Assembly (NCBI RefSeq): GCF_026965555.1
Contig: NZ_CP114040.1
Span: 7,316,001 to 7,380,000, forward strand
DNA length: 64,000 nt
Reading direction: 5' to 3'
Origin: Nannocystis punicea
GTDB taxonomy: Bacteria > Myxococcota_A > Polyangia > Nannocystales > Nannocystaceae
The position numbers and the translations under genes were made by a program. The notes beneath the pieces were generated by a model. It was not told the origin of the DNA. It searched no databases and saw only the letters and a list, made by a program, of their open reading frames with translations. Positions 28,425 to 36,998 of the stretch are shown here, in pieces; the first letter of the stretch is position 1; every line of letters starts with the position of its first letter.

Positions 28425-28739
28425 ATGCTCGCCCCGCAGCAGCCACCGCCGAAGCCGCGCCTCGCCCCGCTGGGTCTGGCGCTGCTGCTGCTCACCTGTC
28501 GTTCGGAGCGGGCCGGCGCCGACGACTGCGCGGTCATCCTCGACCGGATCGTCGCCCTCGAGCTCGCCGAGCAGGGCTACCGCGACCCCGAGCTGACGCG
28601 GCGCAAGCAGCAGGAGTTCGCGCGCCGATTCGCCCCCGAGCTGCAGCGCTGCGAGGGCCTCTCGCTCCCGCCGGGCGCGCGCGAGTGCATCGCGCGCGCC
28701 GCCTCGGCCGAGGAGATCAGCCACGTCTGCCTGCGCTGA
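28425..28739 (+). CDS. Small Cys-containing lipoprotein, unknown function
   Basis: 104 aa. Signal with lipobox LLLLTC (Cys25). The mature part is a compact helical domain of about 75 residues with four further Cys: DDCAVILDRIVALELAEQGYRD, ELTRRKQQEFARRFAPELQRCEG, PGARECIARAASAEEISHVCLR. The pairing pattern suggests two disulfides. Same strand as the TonB operon, 158 bp downstream; may or may not belong to it. Not recognised. Confidence 0.7.
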   Translation: MLAPQQPPPKPRLAPLGLALLLLTCRSERAGADDCAVILDRIVALELAEQGYRDPELTRRKQQEFARRFAPELQRCEGLSLPPGARECIARAASAEEISHVCLR

Positions 28740-28787
28740 CGCGCGCTCGCGCGGGACCGCCTCGCCGCGCTCGTCCGCCCCGCGAAG

Positions 28788-28817
28788 TTCGCCTGTCCTT
28801 GCAGACAGGTCCCTGCG
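28788..28817. repeat. Dispersed repeat copy
   Basis: GCCTGTCCTTGCAGACAGGT: arms CCTGTC/GACAGG around TTGCA-type loop, 50 bp after the small lipoprotein stop; likely transcript-end hairpin. Confidence 0.5.
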
Positions 28818-28853
28818 AACACCTCTGCGGCCCCCCGGCCCCACGCCCCTCGG

Positions 28854-28885
28854 TTGACAAGCCGATCCTGCGGGCAGCAGACTCG
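28854..28885 (+). promoter_or_regulatory. Possible promoter of the first twin lipoprotein
   Basis: A consensus -35 TTGACA (28854-28859) is followed after 18 bases by CAGACT (28878-28883). The -10 is poor and lies close to ATG 28893, so a short or absent leader is implied. Confidence 0.35.
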
Positions 28886-28892
28886 GATCGCC

Positions 28893-29576
28893 ATGGGGAA
28901 GCTCGGAACCGCGCTCGTCGCCGCGCTCACGCTCGCCGCCTGCGGGACCGAGCCGGGTGACGAAAGCACCGCGACCGGCAGCACGACGACCACCGAAGCA
29001 GGCACGACGTCTGCGACCCCCGGCGAGCCCACCACCGCCGAGCCCACCACCGGCACCTCGACCGGCGACGCCTCGACCACGACCTCGACCACCGGCGTCG
29101 ACGAGGCGCTGTGCGCCGACTACTGCGCCGACATCATGGCCCGTTGTACAGGCCCCGAGGCCCAGTACCCGAGCGCCGACAGCTGCGTGCGCGCCTGCAC
29201 CAGCTTCCCCGCCGGCGCCCGCGGCGACGTCTCGGGCAACAGCTACGCCTGCCGCCGCTACCACATCGACGCCGCGGCCATGGACGCGCCGACCCACTGC
29301 GTCCACGCCGGCCCGGGCGGCGGCGGCGCGTGCGGCGACAATTGCGAGGGCTTCTGCGCCATCGCCGTGTCCGTCTGTCCCACCGAGCACCCGAGCGTCG
29401 ACGCCTGCCTCGGCGCCTGCATGGGCTTCGTCGACGACGAGAAGTTCGACATCGGCGACGTCGCCGGCGACACCCTCGCCTGCCGCCTCTACCACCTCAC
29501 AGTCGCCGCCGGCAGCGACGACGACGCCGCCGTCCACTGCCCGCACACGGTCCAGGCCTCCCCGCCCTGTATGTAA
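28893..29576 (+). CDS. Cys-rich secreted lipoprotein, twin A
   Basis: 227 aa from ATG 28893, chosen because the lipobox LTLAAC (Cys17) follows at once. A Thr/Ser/Gly/Glu linker runs to about residue 70. Then come two related Cys-rich modules: the first CADYCADIMARC, YPSADSC, SGNSYACRRYH; the second CGDNCEGFCAIAVSVC, TEHPSVDAC, AGDTLACRLYH, ending ASPPCM. Each module has about 8 Cys, so it is a disulfide-rich extracellular protein. Same architecture and about half identity to the gene downstream, so a tandem duplication. Function not recognised; surface location is inferred. Confidence 0.8.
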   Translation: MGKLGTALVAALTLAACGTEPGDESTATGSTTTTEAGTTSATPGEPTTAEPTTGTSTGDASTTTSTTGVDEALCADYCADIMARCTGPEAQYPSADSCVRACTSFPAGARGDVSGNSYACRRYHIDAAAMDAPTHCVHAGPGGGGACGDNCEGFCAIAVSVCPTEHPSVDACLGACMGFVDDEKFDIGDVAGDTLACRLYHLTVAAGSDDDAAVHCPHTVQASPPCM

Positions 29577-29605
29577 GGACATGTCCCTTCCACCATGTCG
29601 GTTCA
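29573..29605. repeat. Dispersed repeat copy between twin lipoprotein genes
   Basis: AAGGACATGTCCCTTCCACC begins at the stop of twin A. GGACATGTCC is a perfect 10-base palindrome. Confidence 0.55.
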
Positions 29606-29627
29606 CCCCGCCACGCAAGGCCCACGC

Positions 29628-30389
29628 ATGATCTCTCGCGCCCTCGTCCCCCTCCTCGGCACCCTCCTGTTCGCCGCCTGCTTCGACGACTCTCGCGGCG
29701 GCGACACCGGCTCGACCGCGGCCGACACCGTCATGACCACCTCCGCGACCCAGGTCAGCGGCGACGTCACGACGACAGCGACGACGACCACCACCACCAC
29801 CACCACCGGCTGGACCACCGACGAGCCGACCTCCTCGACCTCGACCGGCGGCGTCGACCCGGTGACGAGCACCACCGACCCGACCACCGTCAGCACCTCC
29901 ACCGGCGGCGACACGGACGCCGGCTGCCAGATGTACTGCGCGGCGATGATGGCCAGCTGCACCGGCACGAACGCCCAGTACCCGAGCAACGAGAGCTGCC
30001 TCGGCGCCTGCGGCGGCCTGCCGCCCGGCTCGCCGGGCGAGACCTCGGGCAACTCGCTGGCCTGCCGGGCCTATCACGCCGGCATGGCCTCGATCGATCC
30101 GGGCGTCCACTGCGTCCACGCCGGCCCGAGCGGCGCCGGCGCGTGCGGTCAGAACTGCGAGGGCTTCTGCGCCATCGCCACCTCGATCTGCCCGACCGAG
30201 CACCCGAGCCCTGGCGACTGCATGGCCACCTGCGCCAACTTCATGGACACCGAGCCGTACAACGCCGAGGACGCCGCCGGCAACACGCTCGCCTGCCGCC
30301 TCTATCACCTGACCATCGCCGCCACCGGCCCGGCCGAGGCCCAGGTCCACTGCGGCCACACGATCGAGGCCTCGCCGCCCTGCATGTGA
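29628..30389 (+). CDS. Cys-rich secreted lipoprotein, twin B
   Basis: 253 aa from ATG 29628. Lipobox LLFAAC (Cys18), Thr-rich linker (a run of nine Thr) and the same two modules as twin A: CQMYCAAMMASC, YPSNESC, SGNSLACRAYH; then CGQNCEGFCAIATSIC, TEHPSPGDC, AGNTLACRLYHLTIA and the same ending ASPPCM. The linkers differ in sequence while the modules are conserved, which indicates selection on the modules. Transcribed with twin A; convergent with the VWA lipoprotein. Confidence 0.8.
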   Translation: MISRALVPLLGTLLFAACFDDSRGGDTGSTAADTVMTTSATQVSGDVTTTATTTTTTTTTGWTTDEPTSSTSTGGVDPVTSTTDPTTVSTSTGGDTDAGCQMYCAAMMASCTGTNAQYPSNESCLGACGGLPPGSPGETSGNSLACRAYHAGMASIDPGVHCVHAGPSGAGACGQNCEGFCAIATSICPTEHPSPGDCMATCANFMDTEPYNAEDAAGNTLACRLYHLTIAATGPAEAQVHCGHTIEASPPCM

Positions 30390-30399
30390 CCCGAGGGCC

Positions 30400-30475
30400 A
30401 GGTCTTCGGGGACATGCCCGAGCGGGCAGATAGCAAAGGGCATGTCCGGACGGACATGCCCTTCGAGTCATGCCG
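30400..30475. terminator. Perfect 12-bp hairpin of the dispersed repeat between convergent genes
   Basis: AAGGGCATGTCC (30436-30447) and GGACATGCCCTT (30452-30463) pair completely around a GGAC loop, midway between two stops. Another copy (GGGGACATGCCCGAGCGGGC) lies at 30407. Likely bidirectional terminator; no T-run. Confidence 0.6.
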
Positions 30476-30490
30476 CCGGAGCAGCGGCCC

Positions 30491-32671
30491 TCAGCGCGCC
30501 GACGGCCAGGCGTCGGGCCCGGACGCCGGGGTGCGGCGCACGGGGTTGCGCGGCCGCTCGTAGCGCGAGCAGAACTTGTCCCACAGCGACACCACGCGGG
30601 TGACCTCGGGGTCGTTCATCCCCTGGGCCATGTCGCGCAGGTCGGCCTTGCCCTGCTCGCACTGCTGCCAGCCGTCGGCGTCGATCCACGCCCCCGCGAC
30701 CGGCGCGGTGCCGATCGGCTGCGGCCGCGAGGCCATCAGCGCCAGCCGGTCGGCCCACGCGATCAGCAGCCGACCCTTGCGGATGTTGTAGGCCTCGCGC
30801 TCGATCTCCGCCAGCGAGAACGCCCGCTCCTCGACCATCTTCTGCCCCGACTCCGGGTCCTCGTACTCGATCGTCAGCATGATCTGGTCCTGCGGCCGCA
30901 GCTTCTTGCCGCGGGCCATGAGATCGGACAGGAACAGCTGCGAGGTGTTGGCGAAGTAGTGGATCGCCTGCACGTCCTCCTTCACCGCCGAGCTCTCCTC
31001 GCCGTAGAACACGTTCATGCGCAGCGACGGCGGCAGGTGCAGCTGGAAGTGGACGTCCATCGCCGTGGTCTCGAGCAGCGAGATGAAGCGCGGCCCGAAC
31101 ACCGCGTCGACCTCGGCCTCGGAGCCGAGGAACACGTAGGCCCCCTTGCCGCGCTCGGTCAGCTTGTCGAGCAGGGCGTCGTTGAACTCGGTGCCGACGC
31201 CGACGCCCGACAGGCGGATCTTCCGCTCGTCGTAGTACTTGGCGACCATCGCCATGGTCCGCGGGTCGGTGTTGCCGGTGTTGGCGAGCGCGTCGGTGAC
31301 CAGCACCACGCGGTTGTTGTAGGTCGGCTGGTAGCCGCGGTCGGCCAGCTCGTAGCCGCGGGTCAGCCCCGCGTGCACGTCGGTCGACCCGCGCGGCATC
31401 ATCTTGTCGATCGCCCGCTCGAGCGCCTCCGGCTTGTCGCGCCCGACCACGTAGTTTTCGACCGGCACGCACACCTCGTGGTCGAACAGCACCACGTTGA
31501 CGAGGTCGCCGGTCTTGAGCTCGCCGATCATCTTCCGCATGCCGCGCTTGAGGTAGTCCATGCGGCCCTCGTCGCTCATCGAGCCCGAGCGGTCGACCAC
31601 GAACGTCAGGTTGCCGTTGCGCCGCGCCTGCTTGTCGACCGGGCGCCCGCGGATCGCCAGCGCCAGGTTGTAGATGCCGTCCTGCTTTGGATCCTTGGCG
31701 ATCTCGGGCAGCACCGAGAAGTCGTCGGTCGGCGCCACCTCGGCCGTCTCGAACGAGAAGTAATTGAGCAGCTCGTGCGGCCGGATGTGCTCGAGCGGCA
31801 CCGGCAGGAACTTGTCGATGGCGAAGATCACCCGCTGCGCCGACGACAGGCTCATCGTGTCGTCGTTCGACAGGTACGTCGCCTGCCCCCAGTCGCTGTA
31901 CTGCTCGACGTCGTCGACCTGCTGGACCGGCTCGTACGCAACGCTCTCGTCCGCCGCGTCGCCGCGGGCCACCTCGGCCTCCTCCATCGCCGGCGCGCTC
32001 GCGGCCGGGGCCTGCTCGGCCGCCTTGTCACGCGCGCGGCCGCTGTCCTTCTTCTGCTTCTCGGCCTTGCGCTCGGCCGGCGGCGTCCGGGGCCCCGCCG
32101 CGGCCTCGCCGTCCCCGGCCTGGGCGTTCGCCGACTTCGACGTCGTCACCGGCGGCGGCGGCGGCGAGCCCTGCGGGGCCGCACCGCCGGCATCGAACCC
32201 GCTGTTGCCGCGACCGAACGACCCTCCGCCGCCCTTGCCGAGCGTCCCGGCCGTCGGGGTGGTCTGGATCGGCGACGGCGCGGGCGGAGGCGACGGCTTG
32301 GCCGAGCCGCCCCCGCTGTAGGTCACCTGCTTGTACTTCGGCGGCGCCGGCTTCTTGGTCGGCTTGGCGAGCGACCCACCGGTCGCCACCGCCCCGCCGC
32401 TCGCCCCGTAGCACTGGTCGATCCGCGACACCATCTTCGGCAGCGCCGCCAGGTTCGGCGGCGGCGCGTCACCGCGGCTGCGCGGCGGGTGCGGACGCGG
32501 CGAGAACGTGTGCGGCGGCGCCTCGTAGGCCACGTCCCCTTGCCCGTGCGCCAGCATCACGTTGTCGTTGCCGCCCGGGGTCACGGTGCCGATGGGGGTG
32601 ACCGAGCTCGAGCGGCACTGCGTCAGCGCGAGCGGGGTCGCCAGGAGGATCCACTTCATCCACGGGTTCAT
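30491..32671 (-). CDS. VWA-domain lipoprotein (YfbK-like)
   Basis: 726 aa. Start ATG 32671 is fixed by AAGGAGA 6 bases upstream and the lipobox ATPLALTQC (Cys19); a longer upstream frame lacks both. A disordered Pro/Gly/Ala/Lys region runs to about 260. A YfbK-type N-terminal piece follows (YLSNDDTMSLSSAQRVIFAI, PHELLNYFSFETAEV). The von Willebrand A domain has MIDAS DRSGSM, the Thr of STDVHAGL and the Asp of VLVTDALANTGN. The C-terminal beta region ends in LWDKFCSRYERP. VWA domains bind protein partners through a metal ion; partner unknown. Confidence 0.88.
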   Translation of the reverse strand: MNPWMKWILLATPLALTQCRSSSVTPIGTVTPGGNDNVMLAHGQGDVAYEAPPHTFSPRPHPPRSRGDAPPPNLAALPKMVSRIDQCYGASGGAVATGGSLAKPTKKPAPPKYKQVTYSGGGSAKPSPPPAPSPIQTTPTAGTLGKGGGGSFGRGNSGFDAGGAAPQGSPPPPPVTTSKSANAQAGDGEAAAGPRTPPAERKAEKQKKDSGRARDKAAEQAPAASAPAMEEAEVARGDAADESVAYEPVQQVDDVEQYSDWGQATYLSNDDTMSLSSAQRVIFAIDKFLPVPLEHIRPHELLNYFSFETAEVAPTDDFSVLPEIAKDPKQDGIYNLALAIRGRPVDKQARRNGNLTFVVDRSGSMSDEGRMDYLKRGMRKMIGELKTGDLVNVVLFDHEVCVPVENYVVGRDKPEALERAIDKMMPRGSTDVHAGLTRGYELADRGYQPTYNNRVVLVTDALANTGNTDPRTMAMVAKYYDERKIRLSGVGVGTEFNDALLDKLTERGKGAYVFLGSEAEVDAVFGPRFISLLETTAMDVHFQLHLPPSLRMNVFYGEESSAVKEDVQAIHYFANTSQLFLSDLMARGKKLRPQDQIMLTIEYEDPESGQKMVEERAFSLAEIEREAYNIRKGRLLIAWADRLALMASRPQPIGTAPVAGAWIDADGWQQCEQGKADLRDMAQGMNDPEVTRVVSLWDKFCSRYERPRNPVRRTPASGPDAWPSAR

Positions 32672-32844
32672 GCGCGTCTCCTTGGGCCGGGGCACGGGCC
32701 AGCTTGACAGCCTCGTGCCCCGGCGTGCAGCCCCACAACGCCGCCGCCCCGCCCGCGCTGACACCCCGCGAGCGCGCCCCTGCGGGCCTCGGCCGGGGCG
32801 GATCCGCCCGAGCTCGCGCGCTGCTCCGTCGAGGCCGACAATCA

Positions 32845-32870
32845 CATGTCCCAAAAGACAGCTCGTCTCG
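32845..32870. repeat. Dispersed repeat copy
   Basis: CACATGTCCCAAAAGACAGC, in the divergent gap between the VWA lipoprotein and the 32965 gene. Confidence 0.45.
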
Positions 32871-32964
32871 CCGGCGCGGAACGCCCGACAAACTCACCGT
32901 CGCCCGCCGCAGCCCCCTGGCGTCCCGGCCGGGCTCGTGCGTACCATCCGAGGCTGCTGCGCTC

Positions 32965-34029
32965 ATGCTCGGGTCGACCTCCGCGCTGCTCCTCCTGTCG
33001 CTGGCCGGACCGCCCGCGATCGAGTGGCGCGCCCCCGAGGGCTGTCCGACCCGCGACGACGTCCTCGACGCCCTGGCCGCGCTCACGCGTCCGCCGGACC
33101 TCGAGGGCGTGCGCGTGCGCGGCGTCGTCCGCCGGGTCGCCGGGCGCTACGAGCTGCGGCTCGACATCCACACCCGCCGCCTCACCCAGCGCCGGGTCGA
33201 GCGCGCCGACGCCTGCGAGTCGCTCGACGGCGCCGCCGCCCTGATCATCGCCATCGCCATCGACCCGCTCGAGTTCGCCAACCAGCTCGCGCCTCCGCCC
33301 CCCGAGCCGACGCCCGAGCCCGAGCCCGAGCCTGCGCCCCCGGTCCCGCCGCCGCCCGAGATCGTCGAGCCTGCCCCCGTCGGCCCCGAGCCCAAGCCCG
33401 CCGCCGATCCCCCGCCTCCGCCCACGCCCGAGCCCACGCCCACGCGCCCCCCCCTGCCCCCGCGCTCACGCGACCTCAGCGTGCTCGTCCGCGTCGACGG
33501 GGCGATCGACGCCGGTGCCACGCCCACGATCGCCGGCGACGTCGGCGGGGCGCTCGGCATCCTCTGGCGTCGCCTCCGGATGGAAGCCGTCGGCCATTAC
33601 ATGCCGCCGCGCCCCCTGACCTTCGGGGCCGAGGACGCCCGGGTCGGCACGGTCGCCCGCTGGGCGCTCGGGGTCCGCGGTTGCGGTCGGTTCATCCGCG
33701 GCGTCCTCGAGATCCCGGTGTGCCTCGGCCTCGAGGCGGGTCAGTTACTCGCCGAGGGCGCGGGCATCACCGTCGATCCGAGGCGAGCCCGCCCGCCCTG
33801 GTTCGCCGCCTCGCTCGGCCTCGGCCTCGTGTGGTCGCCGCACCCGCGTGTCGGCCTCGGAGTCCGCACGGACTTCCTGGTCACCCCGCTGCGCGCCCCC
33901 TTCACCGTCAGCGACGAGCTCGTGTTCATCACCCAGCCGGTCGGCGTTCGCTTCGCGGGCGGCCTCGAGATTCGTCTCGGTCCCGGCGCGCGACGAGACG
34001 GATCCAAGCCGGCCCGGCCAAAGAAATAA
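32965..34029 (+). CDS. Outer-membrane/periplasmic protein with Pro-rich centre, unknown function
   Basis: 354 aa from ATG 32965, where a short signal peptide starts (LGSTSALLLLSLAGPPAIEW). N-terminal domain about 25-115 (WRAPEGCPTRDDVLDALAAL, YELRLDIHTRRLTQRRV, AAALIIAIAIDPLEF). Pro/Glu-rich spacer about 118-170. C-terminal beta-barrel-like domain (DLSVLVRVDGAIDAG, GVLEIPVCLGLEAGQL, SLGLGLVWSPHPRVGLGVRTDF, GGLEIRLG). This architecture commonly precedes ECF sigma genes in myxobacteria. Its stop abuts the sigma GTG, so the three genes here form an operon. Confidence 0.8.
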   Translation: MLGSTSALLLLSLAGPPAIEWRAPEGCPTRDDVLDALAALTRPPDLEGVRVRGVVRRVAGRYELRLDIHTRRLTQRRVERADACESLDGAAALIIAIAIDPLEFANQLAPPPPEPTPEPEPEPAPPVPPPPEIVEPAPVGPEPKPAADPPPPPTPEPTPTRPPLPPRSRDLSVLVRVDGAIDAGATPTIAGDVGGALGILWRRLRMEAVGHYMPPRPLTFGAEDARVGTVARWALGVRGCGRFIRGVLEIPVCLGLEAGQLLAEGAGITVDPRRARPPWFAASLGLGLVWSPHPRVGLGVRTDFLVTPLRAPFTVSDELVFITQPVGVRFAGGLEIRLGPGARRDGSKPARPKK

Positions 34030-34605
34030 GTGACTGCCGTGCTGAAGGTTCAGCCATCCACACCCGGCCCCGAGGAGCACGCGCAGCGCGGGTTCGTCAC
34101 CGTGTACTACGCTTACTTCGACCTCGTCTGGCGGATCCTTCGCCGCCTCGGGGTCCCTTATGACCAGCTCGAGGACGCCGCCCAGGACGTGTTCCTCGTG
34201 CTCCACCGCCGCCTCCCGGGCCTAGATCCGCAGATCTCCCTGCGGAGCTGGCTGTTCGGCACCGCGCGGCGGGTCGCCAGCGATTTCCGCCGCGGCCTGC
34301 GGCGCCATGAGCGCCGGATCCAGGCGTTCGCAGTCGTCCACACCCATCAACCGCGAGAGCGCGTCGCCGAGCGCGCCGAGGCCGCCGACTTCGTGCAGCG
34401 CTTCCTCGACACCCTCGACCAGGACAAGCGCATGGTCTTCATCCTCGCCGACCTCGAGGGCTTCACGGCGCCGGAGATCTCCCAGGCCCTCGACGTCAAA
34501 TTGAACACCGTTTATTCGCGTCTGCGGGCCGCTCGGGCCGAGTTCGAGCGCGCCATCGCCGAGACCGAACGAGCGGATGGGAGGCAAGCAGCATGGAACC
34601 GCTGA
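34030..34605 (+). CDS. ECF RNA polymerase sigma factor
   Basis: 191 aa sigma-70 family factor from GTG 34030, immediately after the previous stop. Region 2 (VTVYYAYFDLVWRILRRLG, DQLEDAAQDVFLVLHRRLPG, SLRSWLFGTARRVASDFRR) and region 4 (LDQDKRMVFILADLEGFTAPEISQALDVKLNTVYSRLRAARAEF) are complete. It should direct transcription of its own operon and envelope genes when released from its regulator. Overlaps the next gene by 13 bases, so translationally coupled. Confidence 0.93.
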   Translation: MTAVLKVQPSTPGPEEHAQRGFVTVYYAYFDLVWRILRRLGVPYDQLEDAAQDVFLVLHRRLPGLDPQISLRSWLFGTARRVASDFRRGLRRHERRIQAFAVVHTHQPRERVAERAEAADFVQRFLDTLDQDKRMVFILADLEGFTAPEISQALDVKLNTVYSRLRAARAEFERAIAETERADGRQAAWNR

Positions 34606-35300
34606 GTTCGGAGGCGCGGGCGCGCCTGGCCGCATTCCGCAGCACCGAGTCGCCCGACCGCGCGATCGCCGACCGAGTGCTCTCGGCGCTCGAGCAACGC
34701 CTCGACGAGGGCGGCAGCGACGACCTCGACGACGAGGCCCCGCAACGCTCGCGCCTCGCCCCGCGCGTGTTCGCCGGCTTCGCTCTGGCCGCCGGCGTCC
34801 TCTTGGCCTTGACCTGGGCCGTCACGCGCGGCGGAGAGGCGCCGCAGGACCACGTCGCCGCCCCTTACCAGGTCCAGGGCGACGACGCCTCGCACACCGC
34901 CGAATCCGTCCATCGCCCCGGTCCGGCCCCTGCACCCGAGACCGCGCCCGAGGTCGTCGCCGACGACGTCCCGGTCGCCGACAAACCTGCCTCTTCGGAC
35001 AGCTCCAAGGGTCGCCGCCCTGCACGTGAGGACACCGTCGCCGCCGAGGTCGACCTGCTGCGGCGGGCCAAGCTGGGCGCGCCCGATGAGCGGCTGCAGC
35101 TGATCGAAGAGCACGCGCGGCGCTTCCCCAGCGGCATCCTGGCCGCCGAGCGCGGCCTCCTGGAGATCGAAGCGCGCTGCGCCCTCGGGCAGCGCGACGT
35201 CGCGCGTGAGCTGGCGGCCAGCTACCCGCGACGATTCCCGGGCTCGCCTCTGGTCGACCGGGCGGCCACCCTTTGTACTGGATCGGCCGCGCAGCCCTGA
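34593..35300 (+). CDS. Membrane anti-sigma-like regulator
   Basis: 235 aa. Cytoplasmic N terminus (LSSEARARLAAFRSTESPDRAIADRVLSALEQ), one TM helix at about 52-70 (VFAGFALAAGVLLALTWAV), a Pro/Ala/Val linker containing a dispersed repeat copy (DKPASSDSSKG), and a helical periplasmic domain (AAEVDLLRRAKLGAPDERLQ, ALGQRDVARELAASYPRRFPGSPL). No zinc-binding ZAS motif (HxxxCxxC) is visible, so it is an unconventional anti-sigma. The call rests on position after the ECF gene, overlap and topology. Confidence 0.78.
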   Translation: MEPLSSEARARLAAFRSTESPDRAIADRVLSALEQRLDEGGSDDLDDEAPQRSRLAPRVFAGFALAAGVLLALTWAVTRGGEAPQDHVAAPYQVQGDDASHTAESVHRPGPAPAPETAPEVVADDVPVADKPASSDSSKGRRPAREDTVAAEVDLLRRAKLGAPDERLQLIEEHARRFPSGILAAERGLLEIEARCALGQRDVARELAASYPRRFPGSPLVDRAATLCTGSAAQP

Positions 35301-35325
35301 CCCCCCGCGGCGGGTGAGACGACCC

Positions 35326-36900
35326 GTGCCCACTTCACGACTGCACCGCAGCACCATCGCCTCCGCGGCGAGGGTCTGCCTCGCCGTGGTTCTCACCTGT
35401 CCTTTCGTACATCTCGGCTGCGTCCTCGAGCCCAGCCCGCTGGGCGAGTTCCCGAGCGACAGCGACACCGCGGGTCCAGGCGAGGGCGACACCCTCGTCG
35501 TCACCTCGCAGCACGTCGACGGCACCACCTTCGAACCGACGCCGACCACCACCTTCGACCCCGTCACCACCGGCGACCCGATCGACGAGACCACGGGCGA
35601 GCCCGCCACCACCGGCGACGACCCGCCGCCGGAGTCCGGCTGCATCGACGGCGGCGCCTGCGATCAGCTCGACGTCCTGTTCGTCATCGACAACTCGGGC
35701 ACCATGGGCGAGGAGCAGAGCCAGCTCGCCGACAGCTTCCCGGCCTTCGTCAAGCTGCTGCGCGGCCTCAGCGACGCCAACGGCCAGCTCGTCGGCGCCG
35801 ACGTGCACATCATGGTCACGACCACCGACGTGCCGCACCCGCTGTGCACCCCGTTCGAGAAGCCCGACTACGACGCCGCCGACGGCGAGCCGATCGAGAC
35901 CCCGTGCACCGACCGTCTGGCGCGGTTTACCGGCCTCGGCGCCGATCCGCCGGTGATGTCCGAGATCTGCACCTCGCGCTGCTCGGAGGCCGCGCCGTCG
36001 GTCCCCACCGATCCGTTCATCCACTTCAACCCCACCACGCACAACGTCATCGATCCCGACGGCATGGGTGATCCCGCGGCCGACGCCCTCGCCTGCATCG
36101 GCCCGCAGGGCATCGATGGGTGCGGCATGGAGTCGCCGCTCGAGGCCATGCTGCGCGCGCTCGACCTCGAGGCGCGGTGGAACGGCGGCGAGCGGCCGTT
36201 CCTGCGCCCCGGCGCCCCGCTGGCGGTCGTCCTCGTCACCGACGAGACCGACTGCTCCACCCTCAACTTCGCCTACTTCGATCCCAAGCTCGCGGACGAC
36301 CCCGAGTTCAGCAAGTACTGGCCGCGCGATCCCGACAGCGGCGACAAGAGCGAGCCGACCAGCGCGGTGTGCTGGAACGCCGGCATGACCTGCGCCGACG
36401 ACGACAACGACGGCGTGTTCGAGTGGTGCATGTCCGAGGACAAGCAGGTCCTCCACCCCGTCGCGCGCTACACCCAGGCGCTCGCCGACCTCCGCCGGCT
36501 CCACGGCAAAGACGTCGTCATGCTCGTCCTCGGCGGCGTCCCGCGGGTCACCGCCCACAACGAGGCTCCCCCGTTCGAGCCGGTCGCGGGCGGCGTCGAC
36601 GCCCTCGTCTACCGCCCCTGGCTCCCTGAGGACATCCTGCCCGGCGACACCGACACCCCCGCGCAGAAGCAGTTCGAGTTCGGCATCGGCCCCGGCTGCG
36701 TCGGCCCGGCCGGCCAGGCCGTCCCGCCCGGCCGGATCCAGGAAGTCTGCCAGTCCCTGGATCTCCCCGACGACCCCGACACCGCCTTCAACGAACGCGC
36801 CGTGCGCTGCTGCATCGAGTCCGTCTGCGACAGCGACTACACCGCCGCCCTCGGCTGCCTCGCCGGCATGCTTCAGCCGACCCTGCAAGCCATGCCCTGA
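35326..36900 (+). CDS. VWA-domain lipoprotein with Cys-rich C terminus
   Basis: 524 aa from GTG 35326 (GTG 35314 possible). Signal and lipobox HLGC (Cys32); the signal region itself spans a degenerate dispersed repeat (CCTGTCCTTTCGTACATC). Thr/Glu/Asp/Gly linker to about 115. VWA domain: LDVLFVIDNSGTMGEEQSQL (MIDAS), acidic loops, AVVLVTDETDCSTL, then many Cys (CTSRCSE, CIGPQGIDGCG, CVGPAGQ, RAVRCCIESVCDSDYTAALGC). Such proteins are surface binding proteins in myxobacteria. 26 bases after the anti-sigma-like gene, so possibly under ECF control. Confidence 0.85.
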   Translation: MPTSRLHRSTIASAARVCLAVVLTCPFVHLGCVLEPSPLGEFPSDSDTAGPGEGDTLVVTSQHVDGTTFEPTPTTTFDPVTTGDPIDETTGEPATTGDDPPPESGCIDGGACDQLDVLFVIDNSGTMGEEQSQLADSFPAFVKLLRGLSDANGQLVGADVHIMVTTTDVPHPLCTPFEKPDYDAADGEPIETPCTDRLARFTGLGADPPVMSEICTSRCSEAAPSVPTDPFIHFNPTTHNVIDPDGMGDPAADALACIGPQGIDGCGMESPLEAMLRALDLEARWNGGERPFLRPGAPLAVVLVTDETDCSTLNFAYFDPKLADDPEFSKYWPRDPDSGDKSEPTSAVCWNAGMTCADDDNDGVFEWCMSEDKQVLHPVARYTQALADLRRLHGKDVVMLVLGGVPRVTAHNEAPPFEPVAGGVDALVYRPWLPEDILPGDTDTPAQKQFEFGIGPGCVGPAGQAVPPGRIQEVCQSLDLPDDPDTAFNERAVRCCIESVCDSDYTAALGCLAGMLQPTLQAMP

Positions 36901-36960
36901 AGAGCATGTTCTCAAGGGCATGTTCTTTCGAGCATGCCCTCATGAACACATCTCTTCAGG
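36893..36960. terminator. Dispersed repeat hairpins after the VWA lipoprotein
   Basis: AGGGCATG (36915-36922) and CATGCCCT (36933-36940) form an 8-bp stem 15 bases past the stop. Flanked by AGAGCATGTTCTC. Between convergent genes. Confidence 0.55.
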
Positions 36961-36998
36961 CGCGCCCGAAGATGCCGCTCGCCTCGACCGCGCGGTCG

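Noticed and set aside
32672-32854. Longer start of the VWA lipoprotein at 32854
   Set aside because: It would bury the lipobox and the AAGGAGA ribosome site in the middle of the protein.
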